The translations under genes were made by a program, and so were the position numbers. 64,000 bases of DNA. Source: Rikenellaceae bacterium. Its GTDB lineage: Bacteria; Bacteroidota; Bacteroidia; Bacteroidales; Rikenellaceae. The stretch's first letter is position 1; each line of letters opens with the position of its first letter. The notes under the pieces are model-generated. The model saw only the letters and a list, made by a program, of their open reading frames with translations, ran no database searches and was not told the origin of the DNA. The DNA lies in the NCBI GenBank assembly GCA_015060165.1, contig SUZC01000007.1:1-64000 (forward strand), given 5' to 3'. This document shows positions 50,170 to 59,469 of this stretch, piece after piece.

Positions 50170-51600
50170 ATGAGCGGAAAAATTAAATCTCTGATTTTGT
50201 TGGTAGCTGTTGTATTGGTTGCGTGTGGAGTTGAAGCTCCTGCTCCAATGAGCGTAGTGCCAGCCGAGCGCCAGTTGGCGTGGCATAAGATGGAGCAATA
50301 TGCTTTTGTACATTTTACTATTAATACCTTTACTGATAAAGAGTGGGGTTATGGCGATGAGTCGCCTGAATTGTTCAACCCTACTGATTTCGATGCAGAT
50401 GCGTTGGTTAAGGTTGTGAAGGATGCGGGCTTGAAAGGCTTGATTCTGACTGCCAAGCACCACGATGGATTCTGCCTATGGCCAAGTGCTTACACCGAGC
50501 ATTCGGTGAAGAACTCTCCATATAAGGGAGGTAAGGGCGACATCGTGGGAGAGGTTGCCGCTGCGTGCCGTAAGGCCGATATAAAGTTTGGAATATATCT
50601 TTCACCTTGGGATCGTAACCACGCAGGTTATGGTACCGATGAGTATTTGGATTACTACCGCAAGCAGTTGCGTGAGCTATTGACTAACTACGGACCCGTG
50701 TTTGAGATGTGGTTTGATGGCGCAAATGGTGGTGATGGCTATTATGGCGGAGCAAACGAGGTGCGTCGCGTAGAGTCGGGTTACCTCTATTACGATTGGC
50801 CAAAGGTTGTAGAGATTATCCGCGAGCTGTCGCCCGAAACGGTGGTGTGGAGTTCATCGTTGCCCGATGCGCGTTGGTGTAGCAATGAGCGTGGTGTGAT
50901 TGCCGAGCATTGTTGGGCTATGGCTTCACCCGAGCAGCTCTATCCTAATGGTCGCGATCACATAGAAACTCTGGCTCACGGTATGGAGGATGGTAACCGT
51001 TGGGCACCAGCCGAGGCTGATGTATCGATTCGTCCGGGATGGTTTTATCACGACAATCAGCAGCCTAAGACTCCTGAAAAACTATTTGATATATATCTTA
51101 CGTCGGTAGGTCGTGGCGGTACGTTGCTTTTGAATCTTGCTCCCGACCGCCGAGGTCGAGTACCCGAGCAGGATATTGAATCGCTTATGGCGTGGCGTAA
51201 GATGGTAGACCAGACTTTTGCTAAGGATTTGGCCGCTAATGCCGCGATTAAGGTTTCGTCGAAAAGAGGTTGCGGTTTTGGCGCAAAGAATATGTTGGGC
51301 GATGATGATAAGTATTGGGCTACGGCCGATGGTGTTATATCGGGCGATGTGGAGTTGACTTGGAGTAAGCCACAGACTATATCATATGTTATGATTCAGG
51401 AGCATATTGCTTTGGGCCAGCGTGTGCGGAAGTTCGAGGTTGAGGCTTTGCAGAATGGTGAGTGGCAGAGCATAGCATCAGGAACAACCGTCGGATATAA
51501 GCGAATTTTGCCTGTAAAGGGAATCTCGACCACGGCATTGAGGGTTCGTTTCATCGATTCACGAGGCCCGCTTACTATTGCACGAGTGGCCGCATATTAG
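50170..51600 (+). CDS. Alpha-L-fucosidase, GH29, lipoprotein
   Basis: 476 aa. A lipoprotein signal ends VLVAC (Cys17). The GH29 TIM barrel spans about 25-350, with 'GLILTAKHHDGFCLWPS' and the nucleophile motif 'FEMWFDGANGG'. A C-terminal beta domain (about 360-476, 'LTWSKPQTISYVMIQEHIAL') resembles a discoidin-like carbohydrate-binding fold. It should release terminal fucose from host or plant glycans at the cell surface or in the periplasm. Confidence 0.95.
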   Translation: MSGKIKSLILLVAVVLVACGVEAPAPMSVVPAERQLAWHKMEQYAFVHFTINTFTDKEWGYGDESPELFNPTDFDADALVKVVKDAGLKGLILTAKHHDGFCLWPSAYTEHSVKNSPYKGGKGDIVGEVAAACRKADIKFGIYLSPWDRNHAGYGTDEYLDYYRKQLRELLTNYGPVFEMWFDGANGGDGYYGGANEVRRVESGYLYYDWPKVVEIIRELSPETVVWSSSLPDARWCSNERGVIAEHCWAMASPEQLYPNGRDHIETLAHGMEDGNRWAPAEADVSIRPGWFYHDNQQPKTPEKLFDIYLTSVGRGGTLLLNLAPDRRGRVPEQDIESLMAWRKMVDQTFAKDLAANAAIKVSSKRGCGFGAKNMLGDDDKYWATADGVISGDVELTWSKPQTISYVMIQEHIALGQRVRKFEVEALQNGEWQSIASGTTVGYKRILPVKGISTTALRVRFIDSRGPLTIARVAAY

Positions 51601-51640
51601 CTCTGCGGGTTAATGGAAAATCTTACGAGATTTAAATACA

Positions 51641-51677
51641 CAAAGGCTGCGATAGGTTCGATCTATTGCAGCCTTTG
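51641..51677. terminator. Bidirectional terminator between the fucosidase gene and rimM
   Basis: CAAAGGCTGCGATAG (51641-51655) and CTATTGCAGCCTTTG (51663-51677), 15-bp arms with one mismatch. Confidence 0.85.
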
Positions 51678-51705
51678 TTATAATAGGTAACCTTGCTTGC
51701 AAAGT

Positions 51706-52218
51706 TTATAATTCGAGCAATCCTTCGGGAAGTTGCATTTTTATATGTCCCTTCTCGAAATTGATGTGCAGAATAAATTCCTCGGCAGCGGGAATAAGTT
51801 GTTCCCCCTGGCCAAAGTCGACACCAAATAATGGGTTGTGTTCACTATCGTAGTAGTCGACAATTTCGCCCTTTGCCGAACCACACTCTACGCTGAACCC
51901 GATCAGGTCCTCCATGTAGAATTCATCATTGTCGGGATCCGACTCGTCACATGTCATAAATAACTCTTTGCCGACAAGCTCCTCCGAGCGGCGGGGAGTG
52001 TCGAAATCGTCGAAATGTATTGTAGCCCCTTTTTGCCCTCTATACTCGATGCTGTGGCACCATAGTGGTACTTCGAGCGAATCAATCTCCACGAACAGTG
52101 GTTCTGTTTCGAAGTCGAAGTCGTCGGGAAAGCTATCGTAGAGCGTTACTGAGACTCCACCTTTGCGGGCCTCACCAAAGAGCTTGCCTACGCGGGCAAC
52201 GGCTATTTTATTCTGCAT
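51706..52218 (-). CDS. rimM: Ribosome maturation factor RimM
   Basis: 170 aa. RimM helps 30S assembly near S19. The N-terminal domain starts 'IAVARVGKLFGEARKGGVSV' and the C-terminal PRC-barrel has 'EDLIGFSVECGSAKGEIVDY' and 'LIPAAEEFILHIN'. The usual GxxG start motif is degenerate. It lies downstream of rpsP, the classical neighbour, with a terminator between them. Confidence 0.93.
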   Translation of the reverse strand: MQNKIAVARVGKLFGEARKGGVSVTLYDSFPDDFDFETEPLFVEIDSLEVPLWCHSIEYRGQKGATIHFDDFDTPRRSEELVGKELFMTCDESDPDNDEFYMEDLIGFSVECGSAKGEIVDYYDSEHNPLFGVDFGQGEQLIPAAEEFILHINFEKGHIKMQLPEGLLEL

Positions 52219-52260
52219 ATTGATTGGTGTTGCGTGTAAAAAATGAGCAATCGTAACAAA

Positions 52261-52291
52261 AAAGGAGCGTTCCTTCAGGATACGCCCCTTT
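52261..52291 (-). terminator. Terminator between rpsP and rimM
   Basis: AAAGGAGCGT (52261-52270) pairs with ACGCCCCTTT (52282-52291), one mismatch, with an inner TCC/GGA. It would attenuate rimM relative to rpsP. Confidence 0.7.
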
Positions 52292-52313
52292 GTTCATAAG
52301 AAGTGAGTGCGAA

Positions 52314-52829
52314 TTACTCTGCAGCTACATCCTCTGTCTGCTCAACCTCGGCAGCAGCCTCAGCTACAGCAGCAGCTTTCTTCTCTGCGATGGCAGCAGC
52401 ACGCTCCTCGTTAACCTTAGCCTCAGCAGCCAAAGCAGCCTTAGCCGCAGCCTTAGCGTCAGTAGCGAGCTTGTTAACCTTAGCGGCAATCTTGCCCTCC
52501 TTCTCACCCAACCACTTGTTGAACTTAGCCTCAGCATCGCTCTCTGAGAACGCGCCCTTAGCTACGCCGCCCAACAGGTGCTTCTTGTATAGTACACCCT
52601 TGTACGAGAGAATTGCTCGACAAGTATCGGTAGGTTGTGCGCCTTTGAGTAACCAATCCAAAGCTCTCTCGAACTTCAAATCAATTGTAGCAGGATTCGT
52701 GTTGGGGTTGTATACACCCAATTTCTCGATAAACTTACCATCACGTGGCGCTCTGCTATCTGCGGCAACGATGTGGTAGACGGGAGCACCCTTCTTACCG
52801 TGACGTGCCAAACGAATTTTAACAGCCAT
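52314..52829 (-). CDS. rpsP: 30S ribosomal protein S16 with Ala-rich extension
   Basis: 171 aa. The S16 core (1-85) starts '[20 protein letters not shown]'. A tail of about 85 residues rich in Ala, Lys and Glu follows ('[20 protein letters not shown]'), ending acidic. Extended S16 is common in Bacteroidetes. The promoter is preceded by a heptamer array (52909-52939). Confidence 0.97.
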   Translation of the reverse strand: MAVKIRLARHGKKGAPVYHIVAADSRAPRDGKFIEKLGVYNPNTNPATIDLKFERALDWLLKGAQPTDTCRAILSYKGVLYKKHLLGGVAKGAFSESDAEAKFNKWLGEKEGKIAAKVNKLATDAKAAAKAALAAEAKVNEERAAAIAEKKAAAVAEAAAEVEQTEDVAAE

Positions 52830-52890
52830 TTGCTATAAAATTTATTAGTTAATATTAAACGCAACCCTACACATTCGGGGTTTTCGGTCG

Positions 52891-52939
52891 CAAAGGTAAG
52901 AAAAATAAATTCAAAATTCAAAATTCAAAATTCAAAATT
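52891..52939 (-). promoter_or_regulatory. Promoter of rpsP with a heptamer array
   Basis: Minus-strand TACCTTTG (52891-52898), 61 nt before the start. Four ATTCAAA heptamers (52909-52936) follow upstream; the TTG of the second is 20 bp from the -7 box. Confidence 0.65.
52909..52939. repeat. Tandem heptamer repeat ATTCAAA, four copies
   Basis: Identical to the array at 22656-22686, including the terminal ATTG, and in the same position relative to a -7 box. Confidence 0.9.
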
Positions 52940-52984
52940 GTTGATTAGCAGGTAAAAAAGGTGTTATGTGGTAGGGCGTTTACT

Positions 52985-53021
52985 AAAAAAGCAACTGTTC
53001 GATGCAGAACAGTTGCTTTTT
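52985..53021 (-). terminator. Terminator of the coiled-coil protein gene
   Basis: AAAAAGCAACTGTTC (52986-53000) and GAACAGTTGCTTTTT (53007-53021), a perfect 15-bp stem with a U run on the minus strand. Confidence 0.9.
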
Positions 53022-53045
53022 ATAGTTGGGTTTCGAGACTCGCTT

Positions 53046-53972
53046 TTAACGCAGAGCTACGTCAGATTCGCCAATCAGGCGACCGTCGGTATATAGCTCG
53101 ATGTGGTAAGTTCCAGGAGTGAAGCCTGTACCATCGATATAGATAGCTCCCGACAAATCGTTGCCCTCGTAAGCCATCTCACGCTGCTGAGAATAGAGCT
53201 TCTTCTCGCCCTCGAAATCGAAGCTGCCGGCATTAGGACTTGCAAGCAAGTAACCCTCAGGTGATGTCACGCAAGCATAGATAACCTTATTGCCCGGCTC
53301 TGCCAACTCATTGGCTGCCAATACGAAGTTAACACGCAAACGTGCGGCCTGCTTTACACGAGTAACCACCTTGCTCTTGGCATTGAGAGCCTCAAGTGAG
53401 ATGCTGCGGGCACGGATAACCGAACCCACGCGTACTTTGTTGTTGAGCTCCTCTGCACGCTCCTCGGCCATTTCGGCACGCAACTTAGCCGAAGAAATCT
53501 CTTTCTTATAGCTGATATTCTCTTTGGTGAGCTTCTTATTGATGTTGTTGAGTGAGTCAATCTGACGGATATAGCCCTGCATCACTGTACGCAATGTTCC
53601 GACCTCCTTCTCATAGGCGCGAATCTTGGCGTAGTTCAAGCGGCGCTCATTCTTGAGTTGCTCCATAAGTTGATTAGCCTCTTCGAGGTTGGCAGCAATA
53701 GAGTCGTTCTGAATCTTAAGATCGTCGAACGATACGATCAAGCTATCCAAATCGCCCTGAATCTTGGTGCGATCCTCCTCCAAAAGTGCGTACTCGGCCT
53801 GCTGCTCGCGGTGCATATTGAAATATACAACCGAAAGTGCAACCAAAATCACAGCCAAAATAATAATTACGATACGATAACCTCTTACGGCTTTATTATC
53901 GACCGGCTGATCTTCATATTCGTACTCGTCATCGTAACGAGTATCGTCATAGTCATTATATTCTTCTCTCAT
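53046..53972 (-). CDS. Coiled-coil membrane protein of unknown function
   Basis: 308 aa. An acidic, Tyr-rich cytoplasmic N-terminus (EEYNDYDDTRYDDEYEYE) is followed by one helix (about 31-50). A long coiled coil (about 55-185) and a beta-rich C-terminal domain (about 205-308, 'GTGFTPGTYHIELYTDGRLI') come next. Topology puts the coiled coil and C-domain in the periplasm. It looks like a conserved Bacteroidales envelope protein, but I know no function. Confidence 0.8.
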   Translation of the reverse strand: MREEYNDYDDTRYDDEYEYEDQPVDNKAVRGYRIVIIILAVILVALSVVYFNMHREQQAEYALLEEDRTKIQGDLDSLIVSFDDLKIQNDSIAANLEEANQLMEQLKNERRLNYAKIRAYEKEVGTLRTVMQGYIRQIDSLNNINKKLTKENISYKKEISSAKLRAEMAEERAEELNNKVRVGSVIRARSISLEALNAKSKVVTRVKQAARLRVNFVLAANELAEPGNKVIYACVTSPEGYLLASPNAGSFDFEGEKKLYSQQREMAYEGNDLSGAIYIDGTGFTPGTYHIELYTDGRLIGESDVALR

Positions 53973-54023
53973 AATTTTGAGGGTTATGTTAATATTTCTG
54001 TGTTAGGTCTCTCTTTGAGAGTG

Positions 54024-54031
54024 CAAATATA
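54024..54031 (-). promoter_or_regulatory. Promoter of the coiled-coil protein gene
   Basis: Minus-strand TATATTTG -7 box directly after the DUF3108 stop codon, 51 nt before the start. Confidence 0.55.
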
Positions 54032-54032
54032 G

Positions 54033-54833
54033 CTATTTTTTTATAAAACAATCCAATGGATAGCGTAAACCTTCATAACTTGACAAATATGCGCAGACGC
54101 TTCCTACCTTGATGGGGGACTCGATATAGAGTGGAATTTTGTTCCGGTCGTCGGAAATCCATACCATAAACTCTGAACCATCGGTAAATGAGAATGCGCT
54201 CGATGTGGCAATCTTGCATCGGAATTTTATGGTGTTACATTTGCCGAGGCCCTTTATTTTACGTACCTCATGCTGGTCATATCGGAAACTCAGGAAGCGT
54301 ATAGTATCTTCTAAAACCATCTCCAAATCACGAGCAAAACCCTCCTTGATGATTGAGTCGGGAACTGTGCGCAGATTGAAATAGAGCGATATGGCATCCA
54401 TGCTGTTGGGGGATATCTTCATTGTCTTTGAATTCTCCGGACGGTTGCGACTTCTCCAACGTGTGTGAACATTAAGGTTGTGCCAATCAAATATATAGGA
54501 GCTTTGGAATGTGTAGTCGCCCTCTTTGATGTCCGATTCGAAACGTCGGGTTTTCATTGTCTCGGGGTCGACCCATACCGTGTAGGCATCTTTTACTGGT
54601 AGAATCCAACTGAAGGCTTTGGCTGTCTGGCCAAAGCCGTAAACTTTGTATGCCGGAGTACCATCGAGTGTAGTCTCAGAGGTCTGCATCGTAACCTTTG
54701 CCACTTCGGTATTTGGGAATAGCTTGGCTTTATAGCTCATTCTATAATTCAATGTCTCGCCAGGAACGTACAGCTGGGCCTCGGCCATAATAGCCATTCC
54801 GAGTAGCAATATTGTTGAGATAATTTTTTTCAT
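54033..54833 (-). CDS. DUF3108-like exported protein
   Basis: 266 aa with a signal peptide (1-19, ending AEA). The rest matches the DUF3108 beta-barrel-like pattern: 'LYVPGETLNYRMSYKAKLFP', 'AYTVWVDPETMKTRRFESDI', 'SEFMVWISDDRNKIPLYIES'. Members are periplasmic and of unknown function. It lies 69 nt after recG on the same strand. Confidence 0.83.
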   Translation of the reverse strand: MKKIISTILLLGMAIMAEAQLYVPGETLNYRMSYKAKLFPNTEVAKVTMQTSETTLDGTPAYKVYGFGQTAKAFSWILPVKDAYTVWVDPETMKTRRFESDIKEGDYTFQSSYIFDWHNLNVHTRWRSRNRPENSKTMKISPNSMDAISLYFNLRTVPDSIIKEGFARDLEMVLEDTIRFLSFRYDQHEVRKIKGLGKCNTIKFRCKIATSSAFSFTDGSEFMVWISDDRNKIPLYIESPIKVGSVCAYLSSYEGLRYPLDCFIKK

Positions 54834-54902
54834 CGTAATGTCTTTATCTTTATAACTAACGATATTTTTTGCTTTATTATTGTCAAAACCGTTTTTGCAG
54901 CA

Positions 54903-57017
54903 TTATGAGATCATCGAAAAATCAAACTTTTGACGACCTGCGTGACGCGCAAGAAGTGTGCGCAAGGGCATATTTTCGCTCTTTTGCAACATCGGATCGC
55001 CCTCCAAAACGGCTATTGCGGCCTCTCGGGCTGTGGCCAACAGGTCGCTGTCGAGTGTGGGGTTGGCAATCTTCAAATCAAAAGCCATACCGCTTTGTTG
55101 TGTGCCGTTTATGTCGCCTGCTCCTCGTAACTGCATATCGAGTTCTGCCAATCGGAATCCGTCGTTGGTCTCACACATGGCACGAAGTCGCTGACGAGCC
55201 TCGCGTGAAAGTTTCTCGCCCGACATGAGTATGCAGTATGATTGTGAACCGCCTCGTCCCACTCGTCCTCTGAGCTGATGGAGTTGCGATAGCCCAAATC
55301 GCTCGGCCGATTCTATGACCATAACCGTCGCATTGGGGACATCAACTCCCACCTCGATTACCGAAGTGGCAACCAGAATATCGGCCTCGTGGTCTTTGAA
55401 TTGGCGCATCGACTCCTCCTTGTCTTGTGGTTTCATCTTTCCGTGACATACCGATACCCTGTAATCAGGTAAGGGAAAGTCACGTGTAATAGATTCAAAT
55501 CCATCTTGCAGGTCTTTGTAATCCATCGACTCCGACTCCTTGATTAGCGGGTATACAACGTAAACTTGTCGCCCGAGGGCTATTTGCTGGCGTAGGAATC
55601 CCCACAATTTCAATCGTGCAGAATCGGTATAGTGGTAGGTGCGTATCGGTTGGCGGCCAGGGGGTAATTCGTTGATTACCGACACCTCCAGATCGCCGTA
55701 TAGTGTCATCGCCAACGTGCGGGGTATGGGGGTGGCAGTCATCACAAGGATGTGCGGTGGTTGCTGATTTTTGGTCCAAAGTCGGGCTCGTTGCTCTACT
55801 CCGAAACGGTGCTGCTCATCGATTACCACATAACCCAAGTTGGCAAAACGTACATTATCCTCTATAAGAGCATGTGTTCCAATCAGAATATCCACCTCGC
55901 CCGAAGCAATGCCTTCCAATGCACGGCGTCGTTCAGCCGTTTTCGATGAGCCGGTAAGGATTGCAACCTTGAGATTCATCCCTTCGGTCTGTCGTGTGAT
56001 GGTGGCGAAGTGCTGACGGGCCAGAATCTCGGTTGGGGCCATCATACAAGCCTGAAAACCATTGTCAACAGCCAATAACATCGACATCAGCGCAACCATG
56101 GTTTTACCGCTACCAACATCGCCTTGTAACAGACGATTCATCTGAAATCCCGATACGGTGTCTTGGCGAATCTCCTTGATTACTCGCTTCTGAGCATTGG
56201 TGAGTTGGAATGGCAGCTTTTGCTCAAAGAAGGTGTTGAATAGTTCTCCCACCTTGGGGAACTGAAATCCGTTGCGTCGTGCCATACGCTCCGAACGACG
56301 TGATTGGATTGCAAGCTGCACACCCAGAAATTCGTCGAATTTAAGTCGACGCTCAGCTTCACGTAGTTTGTCGGGTGACTGAGGAAAATGGATGTTGAGC
56401 ATAGCCTCACGTAGCGGCATCAGCTTGTAGCGACTACTCAACCATTGAGGTATGCTTTCGGTGATATGCTCCTCAGCTACGCTCCAGGCGTTACACATTA
56501 TTTTATAGAACCCTTTGGCTCCAAACGTGGCAGAGATTTTTTCGGTCGATGGGTATATGCCTTGCATTCCGCTATTGTATTTACGAGATGCGGCCTTTTC
56601 GACCAAATCCAATTCGGGGTGGACCATTGTGATTTCGCCGCGATAGAAGTTGGGACGTCCGAAGATTAGGTATTCGCGACCTACTTCGACACTTTTTTCA
56701 ATCCATTTTATACCGTTGAACCACATCAGTTCGATTGAACCTGTTGAGTCGGATACATAGGCTGAGAATCGCTGTTTGCGACCAGTACCTGAGTAGGCAA
56801 CACCCGTTACGCGGGCCTTAACCTGAACCAGCGATGACTCCATCTGTGGCCCAATCTCGGCAATGTGATATATCTTTGAGCGGTCGATATAGCGGAATGG
56901 GTAGTGGCGCAGTAGGTCGGCAATGGTAAATATGCCCAGCTCCTTTTCCAGTAGCTTTGCACGTGCCTCGCCTACTCCTGCGATATATTTCACACTATTA
57001 TCGAGATAATTTGCCAT
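54903..57017 (-). CDS. recG: ATP-dependent DNA helicase RecG
   Basis: 704 aa. Reverses stalled replication forks and processes Holliday junctions. An N-terminal wedge/OB domain (about 60-170) precedes the helicase: motif I GDVGSGKT, motif II 'VIDEQHRFGVEQR' (DEQH), motif III 'VMTATPIPRTLA', motif VI 'QLRGRVGRGGSQSY'. I start at the ATG at 57017 (MANYLDNSVKYIAG). The frame stays open upstream to 57326 but that part is antisense to ispG. The -7 box ends 4 nt before this ATG. Confidence 0.96.
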   Translation of the reverse strand: MANYLDNSVKYIAGVGEARAKLLEKELGIFTIADLLRHYPFRYIDRSKIYHIAEIGPQMESSLVQVKARVTGVAYSGTGRKQRFSAYVSDSTGSIELMWFNGIKWIEKSVEVGREYLIFGRPNFYRGEITMVHPELDLVEKAASRKYNSGMQGIYPSTEKISATFGAKGFYKIMCNAWSVAEEHITESIPQWLSSRYKLMPLREAMLNIHFPQSPDKLREAERRLKFDEFLGVQLAIQSRRSERMARRNGFQFPKVGELFNTFFEQKLPFQLTNAQKRVIKEIRQDTVSGFQMNRLLQGDVGSGKTMVALMSMLLAVDNGFQACMMAPTEILARQHFATITRQTEGMNLKVAILTGSSKTAERRRALEGIASGEVDILIGTHALIEDNVRFANLGYVVIDEQHRFGVEQRARLWTKNQQPPHILVMTATPIPRTLAMTLYGDLEVSVINELPPGRQPIRTYHYTDSARLKLWGFLRQQIALGRQVYVVYPLIKESESMDYKDLQDGFESITRDFPLPDYRVSVCHGKMKPQDKEESMRQFKDHEADILVATSVIEVGVDVPNATVMVIESAERFGLSQLHQLRGRVGRGGSQSYCILMSGEKLSREARQRLRAMCETNDGFRLAELDMQLRGAGDINGTQQSGMAFDLKIANPTLDSDLLATAREAAIAVLEGDPMLQKSENMPLRTLLARHAGRQKFDFSMIS

Positions 57018-57021
57018 AATA

Positions 57022-57029
57022 CAAAGATA
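57022..57029 (-). promoter_or_regulatory. Promoter of recG, probably leaderless
   Basis: Minus-strand TATCTTTG with exactly 4 nt to the recG ATG. Confidence 0.6.
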
Positions 57030-57174
57030 AAAAGAAAACTCCATTTGCCAAAAAAATAGAGATTCGACAACGACTTTTGGAGCCTTTTTGAGTAAAAAGA
57101 ACTCATGTCGGACTTTGGAAATTACAAATGTGGGATAAAAGTGCTCGAAGTATGGAAAATTCGGCGTGAATTTG

Positions 57175-57182
57175 TATCTTTG
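57175..57182 (+). promoter_or_regulatory. Promoter of ispG
   Basis: TATCTTTG -7 box, 44 nt before the start codon. Confidence 0.6.
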
Positions 57183-57226
57183 TAGAAACATTTGTCGCAG
57201 ATGCGGCATTCTAAACTTTTTGAGAT

Positions 57227-58714
57227 ATGAATTTATCGAAATATTCGCGTCGTGAGGCGCACGATGTAAAAATTGGCGATGTAATGATAGGCTCAGGTCA
57301 TCCGATTGCTGTACAATCGATGACAAATACCCCTACAGCCGATACCGAGCTTAGCGTAGCTCAGGTGGAGCGTATTGCCGATGCGGGTGCTGGTATCGTT
57401 CGTCTTACGGCACAAGGTCGTAAGGAGGGTGAGAATTTGGAGAATATTGTCAGTCGTTTGCGTGCCGATGGTTATTCGACAGCAGTTGTTGCTGATATTC
57501 ATTTTGTGCCTGAGGTGGCTTCGATTGCTGCGCGATATGTCGACAAGGTTCGTATCAATCCTGGAAATTATCGTACCTCGAATGGTGAGTTGGAGGCACT
57601 TATTGCACAGTGTCGCGAGCGAGGAGTAGCTTTGCGTATTGGAGTCAATCATGGTTCGCTGGCAAAGCGAATCTTCGATGAGTGGGGCGATACTCCGCAG
57701 GGAATGGTGGTGTCGGCGATGGAGTTTTTGAGGGTCTGTCGTCGTGAGAACTTCGACCAGGTAGTAGTGTCGATGAAGTCAAGCAATACACGCGTTATGG
57801 TGCAGGCGTACCGTTTGCTTGTTGAGGCAATGGCTGAGGAGGGTATGACCTATCCCGTGCATTTGGGTGTTACCGAGGCTGGTAATGGTATCGAAGGCCG
57901 TGTGAAGAGTGCTGTGGGTATTGGTGCTTTGCTTTCGGATGGTATTGGTGATACGATTCGTGTATCACTTACCGAAGCTCCCGAAAATGAGGTGCCTGTT
58001 GCGCAGATGTTGGTTGACTATTTCTCATCTCGCGAGGGTGAGTTTGAAGTTAAGTATCCTGAGGCTTATCATCCGACCGAGTATGTTCGCCGCTCGAATG
58101 TCACAACTCCGCTTGTTCACGATGAATTGACTGATGAATTTGTGGTATTGGAGTCGACGAGTGGTAACCCTTCAGCTGAGTTGCGAGCTGCAATCCTAAA
58201 TATGAATTCTGCTGCGCCTATTGCTGTTAAGTGCCGTTACGAGGATTCAGATGCAGAGCAGGTCGCAGTTAAGGCTGCTGCTGATTTGGGAGTTTTGTTT
58301 CTTGATGGTTTAGCCGATGCCATATGGGTTGATGCTCCAAATATTTCGGCAAAGGAGGTTCGCGATATTGAGCTTATGATTTTGCAGGCTTCGCGTGTGC
58401 GTTTCTCTCATACTGAATATATCGCTTGTCCGAGTTGTGGCCGTACGCTATACGATATAGAGAAGACTCTGGCCGATATAAAGAGTCGTACCTCTCATTT
58501 GAAGAATCTGAAAATCGGAATTATGGGTTGTATTGTGAATGGCCCGGGCGAGATGGCTGATGCCGATTATGGTTATGTGGGAGCTGCAGCAGGACGCATT
58601 ACGCTCTATAAGGGTCGTACTGTGGTGGAGAAAAATATCCCGCAGGAGCAGGCTATCGAGCGATTGATAGAACTAATCAAGGCTGGTGGTGACTGGCAGG
58701 AGCCCGAGGAGTAA
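57227..58714 (+). CDS. ispG: 4-hydroxy-3-methylbut-2-enyl diphosphate synthase
   Basis: 495 aa. Iron-sulfur enzyme of the MEP isoprenoid pathway. N-terminal TIM barrel ('HPIAVQSMTNTPTADTELSV', 'VADIHFVPEVA', 'RINPGNY'). The C-terminal [4Fe-4S] domain holds CPSC near residue 402 and 'GIMGCIVNGPGEMADADYGY'. A middle segment (about 270-395) is the extra domain seen in Bacteroidetes, plants and Chlamydia, but looks shorter than in most. recO begins at its stop (TAATG). Confidence 0.96.
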   Translation: MNLSKYSRREAHDVKIGDVMIGSGHPIAVQSMTNTPTADTELSVAQVERIADAGAGIVRLTAQGRKEGENLENIVSRLRADGYSTAVVADIHFVPEVASIAARYVDKVRINPGNYRTSNGELEALIAQCRERGVALRIGVNHGSLAKRIFDEWGDTPQGMVVSAMEFLRVCRRENFDQVVVSMKSSNTRVMVQAYRLLVEAMAEEGMTYPVHLGVTEAGNGIEGRVKSAVGIGALLSDGIGDTIRVSLTEAPENEVPVAQMLVDYFSSREGEFEVKYPEAYHPTEYVRRSNVTTPLVHDELTDEFVVLESTSGNPSAELRAAILNMNSAAPIAVKCRYEDSDAEQVAVKAAADLGVLFLDGLADAIWVDAPNISAKEVRDIELMILQASRVRFSHTEYIACPSCGRTLYDIEKTLADIKSRTSHLKNLKIGIMGCIVNGPGEMADADYGYVGAAAGRITLYKGRTVVEKNIPQEQAIERLIELIKAGGDWQEPEE

Positions 58715-59457
58715 TGGCCGCAGGCTCAATCAAGAGATATACGGCACGAGGAGTCGTGCTTAACACCGTTAAATATGGCGACAAAGGTCTTGTTGTCCAG
58801 ATGCTTACGTCGTCGCACGGTCGTCAGAGTTTTATGGTGCAGGGACTCGGATCACGTGGGGGGCGAAGTGGGTCGCGTGCGGCACTTTATCAGCCTCTGT
58901 TTGCGCTTGAATTCGAGGGCTTGGAGTCTTCGAAGATGCAGATGCACCGTTTTGCAGAGGTACACGCCGGCATCGTGTTGCGCACAATCCCTTTCGATGT
59001 AAAAAAATCTACGATAGCACTCTTTATGGCAGAGGTTTTGCACCGTCTGGTTAAGGAGAGTGAGCCAAATGAGATGTTGTTTGATTTTGTTTGGGGCTCA
59101 ATTGAAGCTTTGGATGTAGCCGAAGAGGGTGTAGCCAATTTCCATCTCTGGTTTTTGTCGAACTTGTGTCGCTTTCTGGGTTTTTCACCTGGTAATGAGT
59201 ATGTGGCTGATGGTTGGTTTGATATGGCTGAGGGATTGTATACTTCCGTAGAGCCACCCAAAAGAATGGCGATGTCACAGCAAAATGCTCTCATTCTCCG
59301 CGATATGTTGGAGTGTGATGTGCGGTATTTGGCCGAAGTGGGCTTGAACCGTGCTCAGAGAGTCGATTTCTTGGATGCGTTGCTGGCTTATTATGCTTAT
59401 CATCTCGATACGATTAACTCCGTACAGTCGGTGAAGATTTTGCAGGAGGTTTTTTAA
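58714..59457 (+). CDS. recO: DNA repair protein RecO
   Basis: 247 aa. Loads RecA with RecR in gap repair. OB-fold N-terminus 'ARGVVLNTVKYGDKGLVVQM' and 'MVQGLGSRGGRSGSRAALYQ', then a helical C-domain. The zinc-finger cysteines of many RecO proteins are not obvious here. It overlaps ispG by 1 nt and is 12 nt before a small exported protein. Confidence 0.92.
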   Translation: MAAGSIKRYTARGVVLNTVKYGDKGLVVQMLTSSHGRQSFMVQGLGSRGGRSGSRAALYQPLFALEFEGLESSKMQMHRFAEVHAGIVLRTIPFDVKKSTIALFMAEVLHRLVKESEPNEMLFDFVWGSIEALDVAEEGVANFHLWFLSNLCRFLGFSPGNEYVADGWFDMAEGLYTSVEPPKRMAMSQQNALILRDMLECDVRYLAEVGLNRAQRVDFLDALLAYYAYHLDTINSVQSVKILQEVF

Positions 59458-59469
59458 TCGTATTAAGGT

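Noticed and set aside
57018..57326. N-terminal extension of recG (103 codons) in the open frame
   Set aside because: It is antisense to the ispG start, crosses both promoters, and has no RecG-like sequence. The ATG at 57017 gives the family N-terminus.
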